From contig CAYYYP010000003.1 of the NCBI GenBank assembly GCA_964475985.1, positions 62,001 to 126,000 of the forward strand: a DNA stretch of 64,000 nucleotides. Direction: 5' to 3'. This DNA is from CAYYYP01 sp964475985. GTDB lineage: Bacteria > Bdellovibrionota > UBA1018 > CAYHWW01. The notes beneath the pieces are model-generated. The model was not told the DNA's origin. It saw only the letters and a program-made list of their open reading frames with translations, and did no database searches. Made by a program: the position numbers and the translations under genes. Below are positions 1 through 8,606 of the stretch, one piece after another. Within the stretch, counting starts at the first letter, position 1; each line of letters starts with the position of its first letter.

Positions 1-1470
1 TTCTTTAAAAATACGATCTCCCTCGGCGTCGAATTTTTCGGCGCGCTTAATGAGGGGCCATTCTTTTTTGGGAAAACGGGTATAGAGGCTGAAGGTTCGC
101 ACTAGGCCTCGAATCTCGTCGCTGGAAAAGTTGGGCATGTTCAGGACCGAACCGCCGGCCAGACTGCCCGTGCGGGTATCTTCTGTGATGTATCCCTGAT
201 CGATGCATTCTTTATAAAACGGCGTGCCCTGATAGGGGACAAAATAGAAGGCATTTATCGAATCAGCACTGAGATTTCGATTCAGCTCGATGGTATCAAA
301 TGCCAATTCGCGCGTTTCCCCCGGAAAGCCCACAATGTTGTTAACCGTAATGGGTATGGAAGTGGTTTCAATAAGTTTGAATGCTTCGATCATCATGGCG
401 TTCGTGAAACCCTTGCCGATCACCTTGCGGCGGAATTCCTCGTTTCCGTGCTCAAGCCCAACCGAAATACGATTGCAGCCTACTTCTTCAAGGGCCTGAA
501 GGCGCTTTTTGGAGAAGGTTTCAATCCGGGTTTGACACCAGAACGGCAACCGATATCGGCTATACATTTCGATGAATTCGTCAAATTCCCGCTCGGACAT
601 GGCAAGAAAAGTTTCGGCATTGAAATAAATATATTCGGCGTTGTACTTTTCAATATATGACGAAATTTCTTCTTCAATGAACCTGGTGGATTTTCGGCGA
701 AAATACCGACCACCCGTTTCTTGTCGGTACAAATTGTTTAGCGCGGGTGCTTCGCAAAATCTGCAGGTGTAAGGGCAGCCCCTATCCGTCTCGATGGGAA
801 CCATGCGGTGGACCCGCCCCTGCATAGGCCGGTAGAAGCGTTCCTTCTCAAACAATCCCCAGTCGGAAAGCGAGACTTGGTCCATCGGAATGGGAGCGCG
901 CAAAGTATTTTTGAACACTTTGCCCGAAGCATCCTTTGCCCAAATATTTTTAATATTCTTCGTATCCGAGCCACTTTTTAGGGCGTCGCAGAGCTCAATC
1001 AAAGCCTCTTCACCTTCCCCGACACAAACGAAATCAACGAAAGGTTTCTCAATAATTTTAGCCGGTGAAAACGTTGCAAAGACGCCGCCCAAAATCGTCG
1101 GAATATGCTGTTTGAGGTTTTGATGCAGGTGTTCAAGCATCGTAAGGCCCTGGGGCCAGGTGTCTTCAACCACCGTCATTCCAATTAAGTCCGGCTGGAA
1201 TTCCTCGACCTTTTTTACGAAGTCCTCGAGATAATTTGAGGTTTTATAATGAACACCAAAATCTTCGAGAGAAAACTTTCGGAGTTGTAAAGTTTCTACT
1301 CTGATCTCATCAAGGCTCTTTTCGGCCGTCCGGTAATAGGTCGTGTCAAAAAGGCCGACTTCATAACCATTGGTTTTTAAGCAACTCGTCAAAATCCCAA
1401 TGTTCGTCGGTAAGAGATTGACCATCATATAATTGGGGTAAACGAGTAAAACGCGAAAAGGTTTAGCCAT
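1..1470 (-). CDS. B12-binding-type radical SAM protein, C-terminus cut by window edge
   Basis: An open frame runs without a stop from ATG at 1470 to the left edge, giving 490 visible residues; the C-terminus lies outside the window. The first ~200 residues form a Rossmann-like region typical of the cobalamin-binding domain of these proteins (start MAKPFRVLLVYPNYM), although the classical DxHxxG cobalamin motif is not evident. The radical SAM 4Fe-4S motif CPYTCRFC follows at residues 232-239. Further on, the frame contains RIETF, GLEHGNEEFRR and NNIVGFPGET, as in the MiaB/HpnJ-like Elp3-type fold. It stands divergent to an asparagine-synthase-like gene at the edge of the glycan locus, so a role in modifying a sugar or lipid is plausible but inferred. 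The substrate is unknown. Confidence 0.85.
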   Translation of the reverse strand, partial: MAKPFRVLLVYPNYMMVNLLPTNIGILTSCLKTNGYEVGLFDTTYYRTAEKSLDEIRVETLQLRKFSLEDFGVHYKTSNYLEDFVKKVEEFQPDLIGMTVVEDTWPQGLTMLEHLHQNLKQHIPTILGGVFATFSPAKIIEKPFVDFVCVGEGEEALIELCDALKSGSDTKNIKNIWAKDASGKVFKNTLRAPIPMDQVSLSDWGLFEKERFYRPMQGRVHRMVPIETDRGCPYTCRFCEAPALNNLYRQETGGRYFRRKSTRFIEEEISSYIEKYNAEYIYFNAETFLAMSEREFDEFIEMYSRYRLPFWCQTRIETFSKKRLQALEEVGCNRISVGLEHGNEEFRRKVIGKGFTNAMMIEAFKLIETTSIPITVNNIVGFPGETRELAFDTIELNRNLSADSINAFYFVPYQGTPFYKECIDQGYITEDTRTGSLAGGSVLNMPNFSSDEIRGLVRTFSLYTRFPKKEWPLIKRAEKFDAEGDRIFKE

Positions 1471-1597
1471 GAAGAAAAAAACTCCTGATTTTGAGTAACA
1501 TGGCTCCAGAATGATGCAAACAGCTTTGAGCCGGGGATTGGTGAGGGGGGCAGATTCCCTAGCGACAACTGCGTGAGGAGGCTGTAAATTAAAGTGA

Positions 1598-3487
1598 ATG
1601 TGCGGATTTGCGGGCATACATTATTTTGACTCTAAACGAACCGTAGATCCGTCTTTGCTTGAAGGGATGGCGGAGGCGATCCGTCATCGCGGGCCCGATG
1701 GCACCGGCATTTGGGCCGACCGAAACACTGGGTTAGCGCACGTGCGGCTCAGCATCATCGATACTTCCAACGCTGGCCACCAACCTTTGGCCGACCCGAC
1801 GGGGCAGTTGATTATTGCGTTCAACGGGGAAATTTATAATTATCGAGAATTGAAAAAAATCCATGAAAGCGACGGATTTCAATTTCGGAGCCGCACCGAT
1901 ACCGAAGTGATACTTGCGCAGTTTTTGAAGCACGGTGCGGACGGCGTTTCAAAATTGAACGGGATGTTCGCATTTGCCCTTTGGAACTGTGCCGAAAACA
2001 CCCTGTATCTTTGTCGGGACCGTCTGGGGATAAAGCCACTCTATTATTACCGGGACGAAGAAAAGATTATTTTTGGTTCGGAAATAAAGGCCATTTTAAA
2101 AGTTAAAGGTTTGAATCTGGATTTAGATGAAGACGCGCTTGTCAGGTATTTTCAGTTTTTAAGCGTTCCGGGCCCATCAAGCATTTTCAAAAATATCCGG
2201 AAACTTGGCCCTGGCGAAATATTGACTGTTCGTGAGCGGGAGCTAAAATTTCGAAAATATTGGGAACTTCCGCGTACCCAAGCGACCGAGGAAATGAATG
2301 TTGAGAATTTTCAGGCGGATTTTGAATTGGCCCTATCCCGATCGGTAAAAAGCCATTTAATTGCGGATGTTCCGATCGGATCGTTTCTGAGCGGCGGTCT
2401 AGATTCGGGAACGGTTACGGCCCTTGCCGTTCAGCAGACAAATGAAAAACTAAAGACTTTTTCGGTTACTTTTCCTGGATTTGCTTCACTGGATGAAGGG
2501 CCCATCGCGAGCCAGGTTGCGGCTCATCTTGGGACCGAACATCACTCGCTGGCGATGGAAATGGATTTTACCAAGGACTTACCCAAATTGATTGCGCACT
2601 GTGATGAGCCTTTCGCCGTATCCTCATCGCTCGCGTTATTTCTTATGGCCCGGGAAACCTCCCGCAAGGTGAAAGTAGTCCTAACGGGCGATGGGGGAGA
2701 TGAGGTCCTCGCGGGATATCCAAGGCACTTTTACGATTCGAAACTTCAAAAACTGTTACATGCAGTTCCGGCATCTTTTAAAAAACCGTTGCTCAATTCG
2801 TACAATGATTGTGTGTGGCTCACTCACCTGAACCCTCTGACATTTCCGGGGAAACAAATGCAGGGCCTGACCGAACAGCTTCTTATGGATGATGCTTCGC
2901 ATTATGAAAAGCTCATGGGGCAGCTCTCCGTTCCTGCGCTTTCGGCTTTGTTTAATAAAAACTGCACAAAATATTTGGGAACTTCTACCATTGCCCGGGC
3001 GTTCCGGGGAAATCCGCAACTTGATACAGTGAATCGCCGGCTATATACCGAAATGAAAACGAGTTTGGTTGATGAAATGCTCATGAAGGTCGATCGCATG
3101 ACGATGGCCTTCGGGTTGGAAGCGCGAGTTCCGTTTCTTGACCATGAACTTGTGGAGCTTATGAGCACGGTACCAGGATCCTTAAAAACCGATGGAATTG
3201 CCGGCAAAATTCCTCTGCGAAAGCTTGCCGCAAAAATTCTACCTGCAAATGTCGCGCGGCTTCCTAAACAGGGTTTTGAAATCCCGCTTGCGCAGTGGTT
3301 TCGTGGAAAATATCGTGATTTTCTGGGCGATCATCTTTTTTCGAAGCACCTAGCCGAGGATGGGATTTTAAATCAAAAAACGGTAATAAAACTTTTTTCC
3401 GACCACATGAGGGAAAAATCCAATAACGCAAACCGCCTGTATGCTGTTTTGATATGGAAGTTGTGGCGGGAACAATTTTCCCAATGA
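1598..3487 (+). CDS. asnB: Asparagine synthase-like glutamine amidotransferase
   Basis: This 629-residue protein has the two-domain layout of glutamine-hydrolysing asparagine synthases. The N-terminal class II glutaminase domain starts MCGFAGIH, with Cys2 as the nucleophile exposed once Met is removed, and this fixes the start. The C-terminal ATP-pyrophosphatase domain carries the PP-loop SGGLDSGT and the downstream GDGGDE motif. It could make asparagine. In glycan loci, however, such enzymes (for example WbpS in Pseudomonas O-antigen clusters) are thought to amidate uronic acids. With two relatives at 15954 and 18160, a glycan-amidating role is the more economical reading. Its stop overlaps the next start (ATGA), so it is co-translated with a glycosyltransferase. 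Confidence 0.88.
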   Translation: MCGFAGIHYFDSKRTVDPSLLEGMAEAIRHRGPDGTGIWADRNTGLAHVRLSIIDTSNAGHQPLADPTGQLIIAFNGEIYNYRELKKIHESDGFQFRSRTDTEVILAQFLKHGADGVSKLNGMFAFALWNCAENTLYLCRDRLGIKPLYYYRDEEKIIFGSEIKAILKVKGLNLDLDEDALVRYFQFLSVPGPSSIFKNIRKLGPGEILTVRERELKFRKYWELPRTQATEEMNVENFQADFELALSRSVKSHLIADVPIGSFLSGGLDSGTVTALAVQQTNEKLKTFSVTFPGFASLDEGPIASQVAAHLGTEHHSLAMEMDFTKDLPKLIAHCDEPFAVSSSLALFLMARETSRKVKVVLTGDGGDEVLAGYPRHFYDSKLQKLLHAVPASFKKPLLNSYNDCVWLTHLNPLTFPGKQMQGLTEQLLMDDASHYEKLMGQLSVPALSALFNKNCTKYLGTSTIARAFRGNPQLDTVNRRLYTEMKTSLVDEMLMKVDRMTMAFGLEARVPFLDHELVELMSTVPGSLKTDGIAGKIPLRKLAAKILPANVARLPKQGFEIPLAQWFRGKYRDFLGDHLFSKHLAEDGILNQKTVIKLFSDHMREKSNNANRLYAVLIWKLWREQFSQ

Positions 3488-4755
3488 TGAATTTTACTGG
3501 GTCAGTGACTGTCAAAAAAATTAAGGTGGTGGGAGTCTCTACCCTCGCCACTCAACTCATCACCCAACGGGCCGACGTGTGCGCCCGTACCGGAGTGCAG
3601 ATAGAGTTTATTGCACCTTGCTGGCCGTTTCCCCCCAAGGTAGCTAAACATAGAGACGGCCGACCAAAAGGGTGCAATGGCGGCTCCCCATTGACGATAG
3701 TTAAAGAGGCGTGGGCGATTCGTAAGGTGCTTGCGGAAGTTTCTCCTTCTTTACTGCACATCCATTTCGGTGCTGGCCCCTACGCCGCGTGGGCCGTTAT
3801 TTTTGCGAAGTGCCCGTACATGATTAGTTTGATGGGCGCTGAAGTCCTGCCGGAGGAACAGCCCCACCCCACGTTTGCAAGTAAGTGGATCACGCAAACG
3901 CTCTTGCGATACGCAGGCTTGCTTACGGCAAAATCTGATTTTTTAGCCACCCGGGCACTTACCAAGAATTACTGTAGAACTAAACCTGTAGTCTTGAGAT
4001 GGGGAGTGGACGCCGAGCTTTTCCATGCCTCAACTGAAGAAACAAATTTGCGAGTGCGGTACGGCATAGAGCCTTCAGATTTTGTGGTTTTTAGCCCCCG
4101 CAGCATGGAGCCGCTTTACAATTCTCGCACTATCGTCGAAGCCTTTGGCCGAGTGGTCGAACATAAATTCCAGAGCCCAGAAAAGCCAAAAATTTGGCTT
4201 TTTTTACAAGTTCTCGGAAAGGACCCGGATTATATCGGGAGTTTGGTGCACTGGGTGAGAGATCAGAAGTGGTCGGCGCAAGTTATCTTTTTAGAATCCC
4301 TGAAGCATGAACTTATGCCCCAATATTATTTCGCGAGTGATACGGTAGTCATGGTCCCAAGTTCAGATGGCTTGCCGCAGTCCCTCATGGAGGCGTTAGC
4401 TTGTGGCAAGCCCACCATTGTTTCGCGACTGAAATGTTACGAAGAGCTGGTGGAAGAAAAGGTGAATTGCATCATGGTGGAGCCCCGCAGCGTAACTTCT
4501 TTGGCGCAAGCAATCATTAATCTCATCCAAGATAGCCAAGCTCGAGTCAAGATCGGTGCCCAAGCTTTGAAAGTGGGCGAAACCCTTTCCCAACCGAATC
4601 AAACGAATTTGTTAGCCTCTCTCTATGTCGCTTTAGCCGGTAAGCAATGTGCCCTAGCGCCCTGGTTTATTAAGCCAACGCTTTTAGTTTTTTTAACGAC
4701 CCATTATCTAGAAGAAGGGATTAGGAAAATTTACAAACGACTGTTCGGCAAATAA
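3484..4755 (+). CDS. Glycosyltransferase family 4 (GT-B)
   Basis: The protein has 423 residues from ATG 3484, which overlaps the preceding stop as ATGA; an in-frame ATG at 3454 lies inside the upstream gene and is less likely. The C-terminal half shows the GT4 nucleotide-sugar binding region: DGLPQSLMEALACGKP followed by a conserved Glu (CYEELVEEK), the E-x7-E pattern. The N-terminal part contains LLHIHFGAGPYAAW, typical of the acceptor-side Rossmann domain. It should transfer a sugar from a nucleotide donor to the growing glycan at the inner membrane; donor and acceptor cannot be told from sequence. Its last 25 bases overlap the end of the convergent gene at 4731. Confidence 0.85.
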   Translation: MMNFTGSVTVKKIKVVGVSTLATQLITQRADVCARTGVQIEFIAPCWPFPPKVAKHRDGRPKGCNGGSPLTIVKEAWAIRKVLAEVSPSLLHIHFGAGPYAAWAVIFAKCPYMISLMGAEVLPEEQPHPTFASKWITQTLLRYAGLLTAKSDFLATRALTKNYCRTKPVVLRWGVDAELFHASTEETNLRVRYGIEPSDFVVFSPRSMEPLYNSRTIVEAFGRVVEHKFQSPEKPKIWLFLQVLGKDPDYIGSLVHWVRDQKWSAQVIFLESLKHELMPQYYFASDTVVMVPSSDGLPQSLMEALACGKPTIVSRLKCYEELVEEKVNCIMVEPRSVTSLAQAIINLIQDSQARVKIGAQALKVGETLSQPNQTNLLASLYVALAGKQCALAPWFIKPTLLVFLTTHYLEEGIRKIYKRLFGK

Positions 4756-5642
4756 TCCTTGTAATCATTGAGGAGATATTCCTTAAGGCTAATCCGCCAA
4801 TCCCTCATAATTTGGGAGTTCCTGAGTAAAAGTTTTTTATTTATGAGGCGCTCTGAGTCAGGACGGGGTGCGAAAAAATCGGCTTTAAAATAGTCGGAAC
4901 CAACTTCAATGATTTTTATGGATGTTTCCAGACCTAGGAGGCGAACCATCTCACGCGCCACTTCAAGACGGCTAGTCATGCCCGCGCAAACCATATTGTA
5001 AAGGCCCCAATATTCCTTTTCCAAAAGAAGGCGAGTGTTTTTGGCGAAGTCGTGGGTATAGGTCGGCACGCCTAATTTATCGGTAACGATGTGGAGTTCC
5101 TTTTTACCTTCCTTCAGCTGCTTCATGATTTTCTGTACAAATTTCTTATCTTTCCGTGGACCGCCACCCATCATCCAACCCGCTCTGCAAATCAGGTGAC
5201 GGGAGACAAGATTTTGCACAAATTTTTCGCCTAAAAACTTTGTACGGGCATAAACTCCGAGGGGGTTCGGCGCATCCCAATCGTCATACACTTCTTGTTT
5301 GCCATCAAAAATTCCGGCGGTGCTGATGTAAAGCAGGGGAATATTAAGGCTATTGGCGATGTAGACGGCGTTCTCTACAGAAGTTGTATTGGTTTGGTAA
5401 GTATCATCCGGATGATTTTCGCAGTATTCTAGATCCGTGTAGGCGCCAAGGTGAAAAAGGTAGTCTGGCCGGTACGTCTCGACTTGATGCTTGTAGTCAT
5501 CGAGATCTCTGAAGTCTCCGAAAGAAAGCCATGACTCATTGACATCGATATCGGTGCATTTCACCTGGTAGGTTTTGCTGAATTCTTCGTAAAATGCCTG
5601 GCCTAGCATGCCGCCGGCACCCGCCATAAATACTTTTTTCAT
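4731..5642 (-). CDS. NAD(P)-dependent sugar reductase/epimerase, RmlD-like
   Basis: This extended short-chain dehydrogenase has 303 residues from ATG 5642. That start puts the nucleotide-binding motif GAGGMLGQ close to the N-terminus (MKKVFMAGAGG), as in RmlD; the frame stays open to 5720, but the extra 26 residues have no family counterpart. The catalytic Tyr-x3-Lys is YARTK, preceded by STAGIFDG as the Ser/Thr segment. RmlD reduces dTDP-4-keto-6-deoxy-mannose to dTDP-rhamnose, but no RmlA, B or C is visible here, so a reductase or epimerase for another nucleotide sugar is more likely. It is a single-gene minus-strand unit, divergent to the CMP-sugar synthetase at 5797 and overlapping the upstream glycosyltransferase tail to tail. 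Confidence 0.8.
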   Translation of the reverse strand: MKKVFMAGAGGMLGQAFYEEFSKTYQVKCTDIDVNESWLSFGDFRDLDDYKHQVETYRPDYLFHLGAYTDLEYCENHPDDTYQTNTTSVENAVYIANSLNIPLLYISTAGIFDGKQEVYDDWDAPNPLGVYARTKFLGEKFVQNLVSRHLICRAGWMMGGGPRKDKKFVQKIMKQLKEGKKELHIVTDKLGVPTYTHDFAKNTRLLLEKEYWGLYNMVCAGMTSRLEVAREMVRLLGLETSIKIIEVGSDYFKADFFAPRPDSERLINKKLLLRNSQIMRDWRISLKEYLLNDYKDYLPNSRL

Positions 5643-5796
5643 ATAGCTTGCCACCCTAACATAAGATGAAAAAGGCATTAAGATTTTCGGCACAAAAATC
5701 AGTTTTATCTGGGCAATCAAACAGATTTCACCTATGAAATTTAGAGATGTGCGCTAGGGGAAGTTCGCAATTACTTATGGCTCCGATAGGCTCAAA

Positions 5797-6525
5797 ATGA
5801 ACTCTTCATATAAAATTCTTTTTTTGATTCCTGCCCGGGGCGGCAGCAAGGGTTTACCTAAAAAAAATGTTCGGCCGCTCTGCGGGAAACCTCTGCTCGC
5901 CTGGTCGATCAATACGGCCCAGGAGGTTTTAACGGCTCACCACGGTCGCGTCGTTGTTTCAACCGATGACCCGGAAATTGCTAGTATTGCCAAAATCCAT
6001 GGCGCAGAAGTTCCCTTTTTAAGGCCTTCTTCGCTGGCCTTGGATACGACCCCTTCAATGGACGTCGTGTTGCATGCCATTACGTGGTTTGAAGGGCAGG
6101 GTGAGCAGTTTGATTTTGTAGTGATGCTTGAGCCAACTTCACCGCAACGTGACGCCGCCGATATCTTGGCCGCATTGGGAAATTTAGCTGAAACTGCGGA
6201 TGCCGAAAGTATAGTTGGAATTGGGAAGCTGGAAAGCGCCCATCCGGCTTTCGTGGTTTCAGTTAGGGAGGCGGGGTTTATTCGGCCCTATCAAGATCAA
6301 GAAATTAAAGTTCTCAGGCGCCAGGATCTTGATGACCTCTATTTTTTCGAAGGTAGTCTCTATATTTCCAAAATCGACTCTGTAAAAAAAAGAAAATCCT
6401 TTTATCACGAAAAAACTCTAGGGTTAATTATGCCTAAATGGAAAACATTTGAAATTGATGATCTGACGGATTTCATTTTGATCGAAGCGCTGATGTCCGC
6501 AAAATTAAGGGGTGAACTGAAGTGA
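5797..6525 (+). CDS. CMP-nonulosonic acid synthetase (acylneuraminate cytidylyltransferase family)
   Basis: The 242 residues match the NeuA/PseF/LegF family in length and motifs. The CTP-binding loop near the N-terminus is ARGGSKGLPKKN, followed by GKPLLAW and VSTDDPEIA, and the substrate-binding LEPTSPQR lies in the middle. These enzymes activate a nine-carbon keto-sugar acid as its CMP form in the cytoplasm. Whether this one uses pseudaminic, legionaminic or another nonulosonic acid cannot be read from the motifs. It heads an operon with an aminotransferase and an SDR, an arrangement recalling the ptmB-ptmA pair of Campylobacter flagellin glycosylation. The second cytidylyltransferase-like domain in this window is fused to PseG at 30241. 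The next gene starts inside its stop (GTGA). Confidence 0.85.
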   Translation: MNSSYKILFLIPARGGSKGLPKKNVRPLCGKPLLAWSINTAQEVLTAHHGRVVVSTDDPEIASIAKIHGAEVPFLRPSSLALDTTPSMDVVLHAITWFEGQGEQFDFVVMLEPTSPQRDAADILAALGNLAETADAESIVGIGKLESAHPAFVVSVREAGFIRPYQDQEIKVLRRQDLDDLYFFEGSLYISKIDSVKKRKSFYHEKTLGLIMPKWKTFEIDDLTDFILIEALMSAKLRGELK

Positions 6526-7817
6526 GCGATTACCGTAAAAGATTGCATAATTTAATCCCTGGTGGGGCGCACACCTACAGTCGCGGCGACGATCAATTCC
6601 CGGCCAATGCGCCCCAAATTCTGGAACGTGGGAAAGGTGCGTACGTGTGGGCGCCCGATGGTAAAAAATATCTGGATTACGGCATGGGCCTTCGCTCGGT
6701 TACGCTAGGTTATGACTTTGATCAAGTTTCACACGCCGCCATTGCGGAAATTCATAAAGGAAATAATCTTACGCGGGCTACTTTAACGGAATTGCAGGCC
6801 GCCGAAGTGATTACCGATTTGATCCCCTGCGCTGAAATGGTGAAGTTTGCAAAAAATGGATCCACGGCAACCACGGCGGCGGTAAAACTCGCTCGGGCCT
6901 ATACGGGCAAAAAATATATTGCGCTTTGCTCAGATCATACGTTTTTTAGCTACGATGACTGGTTCGTTGGCACTACCCCCCTGGTAAAGGGGGTGCCGGA
7001 AGAAAATTCATCTCTGACTTTGAAGTTTAAGTACAATGACATCGTTTCCGTGAGCGCACTTTTTGAAAAATACCCCAATCAAATTGCCGCCGTAATATTA
7101 GAGCCGGCCACTAACCTCGCACCCGAAAACGGATACCTCGAAAAAATAAGGGAACTTTGCACAAAAAACGGTGCGGTTTTTATCCTTGATGAAATGATCA
7201 CCGGATTTCGCTGGCATCTACAAGGGGCGCAAGAATATTTTAAGGTTCAGCCAGATTTAGCTACTTTTGGCAAAGGTATGGCCAACGGATTTTCTTTGGC
7301 GGCACTGGTCGGCAAGCGAGAAATCATGGACCTCGCAGGAATTTTAAAGGAAGGTTCCGAACGCGTGTTTTTAGTGTCAACGACCCATGGCGCGGAAATG
7401 TGCGCGTTGGGCGCATTTTTGGAAACCGTGAAAGTTTATAAACAGAACAAAGTGGTTGATCACCTTTGGTCCTACGGCGAACAGCTCATTACCGGCATGA
7501 ATGCAATTGCGGCCGAACTTGGCATCGGAGATCATTTTAAAGTCGATGCCTATCCTTGCTCTCCTTACTACACAACGAAGGATAAAAACGGACAGGTCTC
7601 CCTAGAGTTTCGAACGCTGTTTTCTCAAGAGATGATTCGTGGAGGTGTGATGATGCCCTGGATAGCACTTTCCTATTCTCACGGAAAAACTGAACTCGAA
7701 TTCACGTTAACCACTACTCGCTCTGCCCTGGAGGTTTACAAACGTGCTTTAAATGACGGGATTGAAAACCATCTCAAGTCGCCGGCCATTAAACCTGTCT
7801 TTAGAAAGTATAATTGA
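6522..7817 (+). CDS. Class III PLP-dependent aminotransferase (glutamate-1-semialdehyde aminotransferase-like)
   Basis: The 431-residue protein starts at GTG 6522, overlapping the previous stop by four bases. It has the fold-type I class III signature: GGAHTYSRGDD at the N-terminus, the PLP-aspartate region FILDEMITGFR and the Schiff-base lysine in FGKGMANGFSLA (Lys251). It resembles HemL. HemL belongs to tetrapyrrole synthesis, and this copy sits between a CMP-sugar synthetase and an SDR, so it is more likely to aminate or isomerise an amine on a sugar or a sugar-linked acyl group. That role is inferred from context. No other tetrapyrrole gene is in the window. Confidence 0.82.
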   Translation: MSDYRKRLHNLIPGGAHTYSRGDDQFPANAPQILERGKGAYVWAPDGKKYLDYGMGLRSVTLGYDFDQVSHAAIAEIHKGNNLTRATLTELQAAEVITDLIPCAEMVKFAKNGSTATTAAVKLARAYTGKKYIALCSDHTFFSYDDWFVGTTPLVKGVPEENSSLTLKFKYNDIVSVSALFEKYPNQIAAVILEPATNLAPENGYLEKIRELCTKNGAVFILDEMITGFRWHLQGAQEYFKVQPDLATFGKGMANGFSLAALVGKREIMDLAGILKEGSERVFLVSTTHGAEMCALGAFLETVKVYKQNKVVDHLWSYGEQLITGMNAIAAELGIGDHFKVDAYPCSPYYTTKDKNGQVSLEFRTLFSQEMIRGGVMMPWIALSYSHGKTELEFTLTTTRSALEVYKRALNDGIENHLKSPAIKPVFRKYN

Positions 7818-8599
7818 TGTATCAGGACTTCGGCCTTGAGAAAAAAATTGTCGTAATCACGGGAGGGGCTGGCCTGCTCGGAAAAAGTTTTGCCCGGGCG
7901 GTTGCGCTTCAGGGGGGCGTGCCCGTCCTCGCCGATAACGATGAAGTTAAACTGAATGTAGCAAAATCTGAGTTGGAAAAGGAAACGGGCGTTCCGATTG
8001 AAATTTTCCGTTGCGATATCACATCGGTCGCATCGATACAGGCCACCTTAAATCAACTTACCCAGAGTAACCGGTCCATCCACGCCCTTGTGAACAATGC
8101 CTATCCCCGAAATTCGACTTACGGCGCAAAGTTTGAAGATGTGACTTATGAATCGTTTTGCGAAAATATGAACGCTCATTTGGGAGGTTATTTTTTATGC
8201 TCCCAAATTTTTGCAAAGCGGTTTGTTGCCCAAGGAGTTGGTAAGATCATCAATATCGGTTCTATTTATGGTGTGGTTGCCCCGAGATTTGAGATTTACG
8301 ATGGCACGAAAATGGACATGCCGGTTGAATACGCAGTGATCAAGTCAGGCGTCATTCACTTAACCCGTTATATGGCCCAATACTTCAAAGGCCAGGGCAT
8401 TCAGGTGAATTGCATTAGTCCAGGTGGGGTCCATAATGCGCAACCCCCATCCTTTGTTGAAAGGTATTCTCAGTACACGGCCAGGGGAAAAATGCTGGAC
8501 CCGGACGACCTTACCGGAACTCTACTCTTTCTACTATCTAAATGGTCCGATTCCATGAACGGGCAAAATTTGATCGTAGATGATGGTTGGAGTTTGTGA
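7817..8599 (+). CDS. Short-chain dehydrogenase/reductase
   Basis: The 260-residue SDR starts at ATG 7817, which shares its first base with the stop of the aminotransferase (TGATG); a TTG one codon earlier is the less likely alternative. The cofactor motif is GGAGLLGKSFA, the structural NNAYPRN motif replaces NNAG, and the active site reads NIGSIYGV followed by YAVIKSG (Tyr-x3-Lys). Classical SDRs of this length oxidise or reduce alcohols with NAD(P)(H). The tight coupling to the CMP-sugar synthetase and aminotransferase suggests that the three act on one substrate. Campylobacter PtmA is a comparable SDR next to a CMP-sugar synthetase. The exact reaction is unknown. Confidence 0.82.
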   Translation: MYQDFGLEKKIVVITGGAGLLGKSFARAVALQGGVPVLADNDEVKLNVAKSELEKETGVPIEIFRCDITSVASIQATLNQLTQSNRSIHALVNNAYPRNSTYGAKFEDVTYESFCENMNAHLGGYFLCSQIFAKRFVAQGVGKIINIGSIYGVVAPRFEIYDGTKMDMPVEYAVIKSGVIHLTRYMAQYFKGQGIQVNCISPGGVHNAQPPSFVERYSQYTARGKMLDPDDLTGTLLFLLSKWSDSMNGQNLIVDDGWSL

Positions 8600-8606
8600 T
8601 CAAAAA

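Noticed and set aside
6522..7817. hemL of tetrapyrrole synthesis
   Set aside because: It is translationally coupled to a CMP-sugar synthetase and an SDR, with no tetrapyrrole genes nearby.
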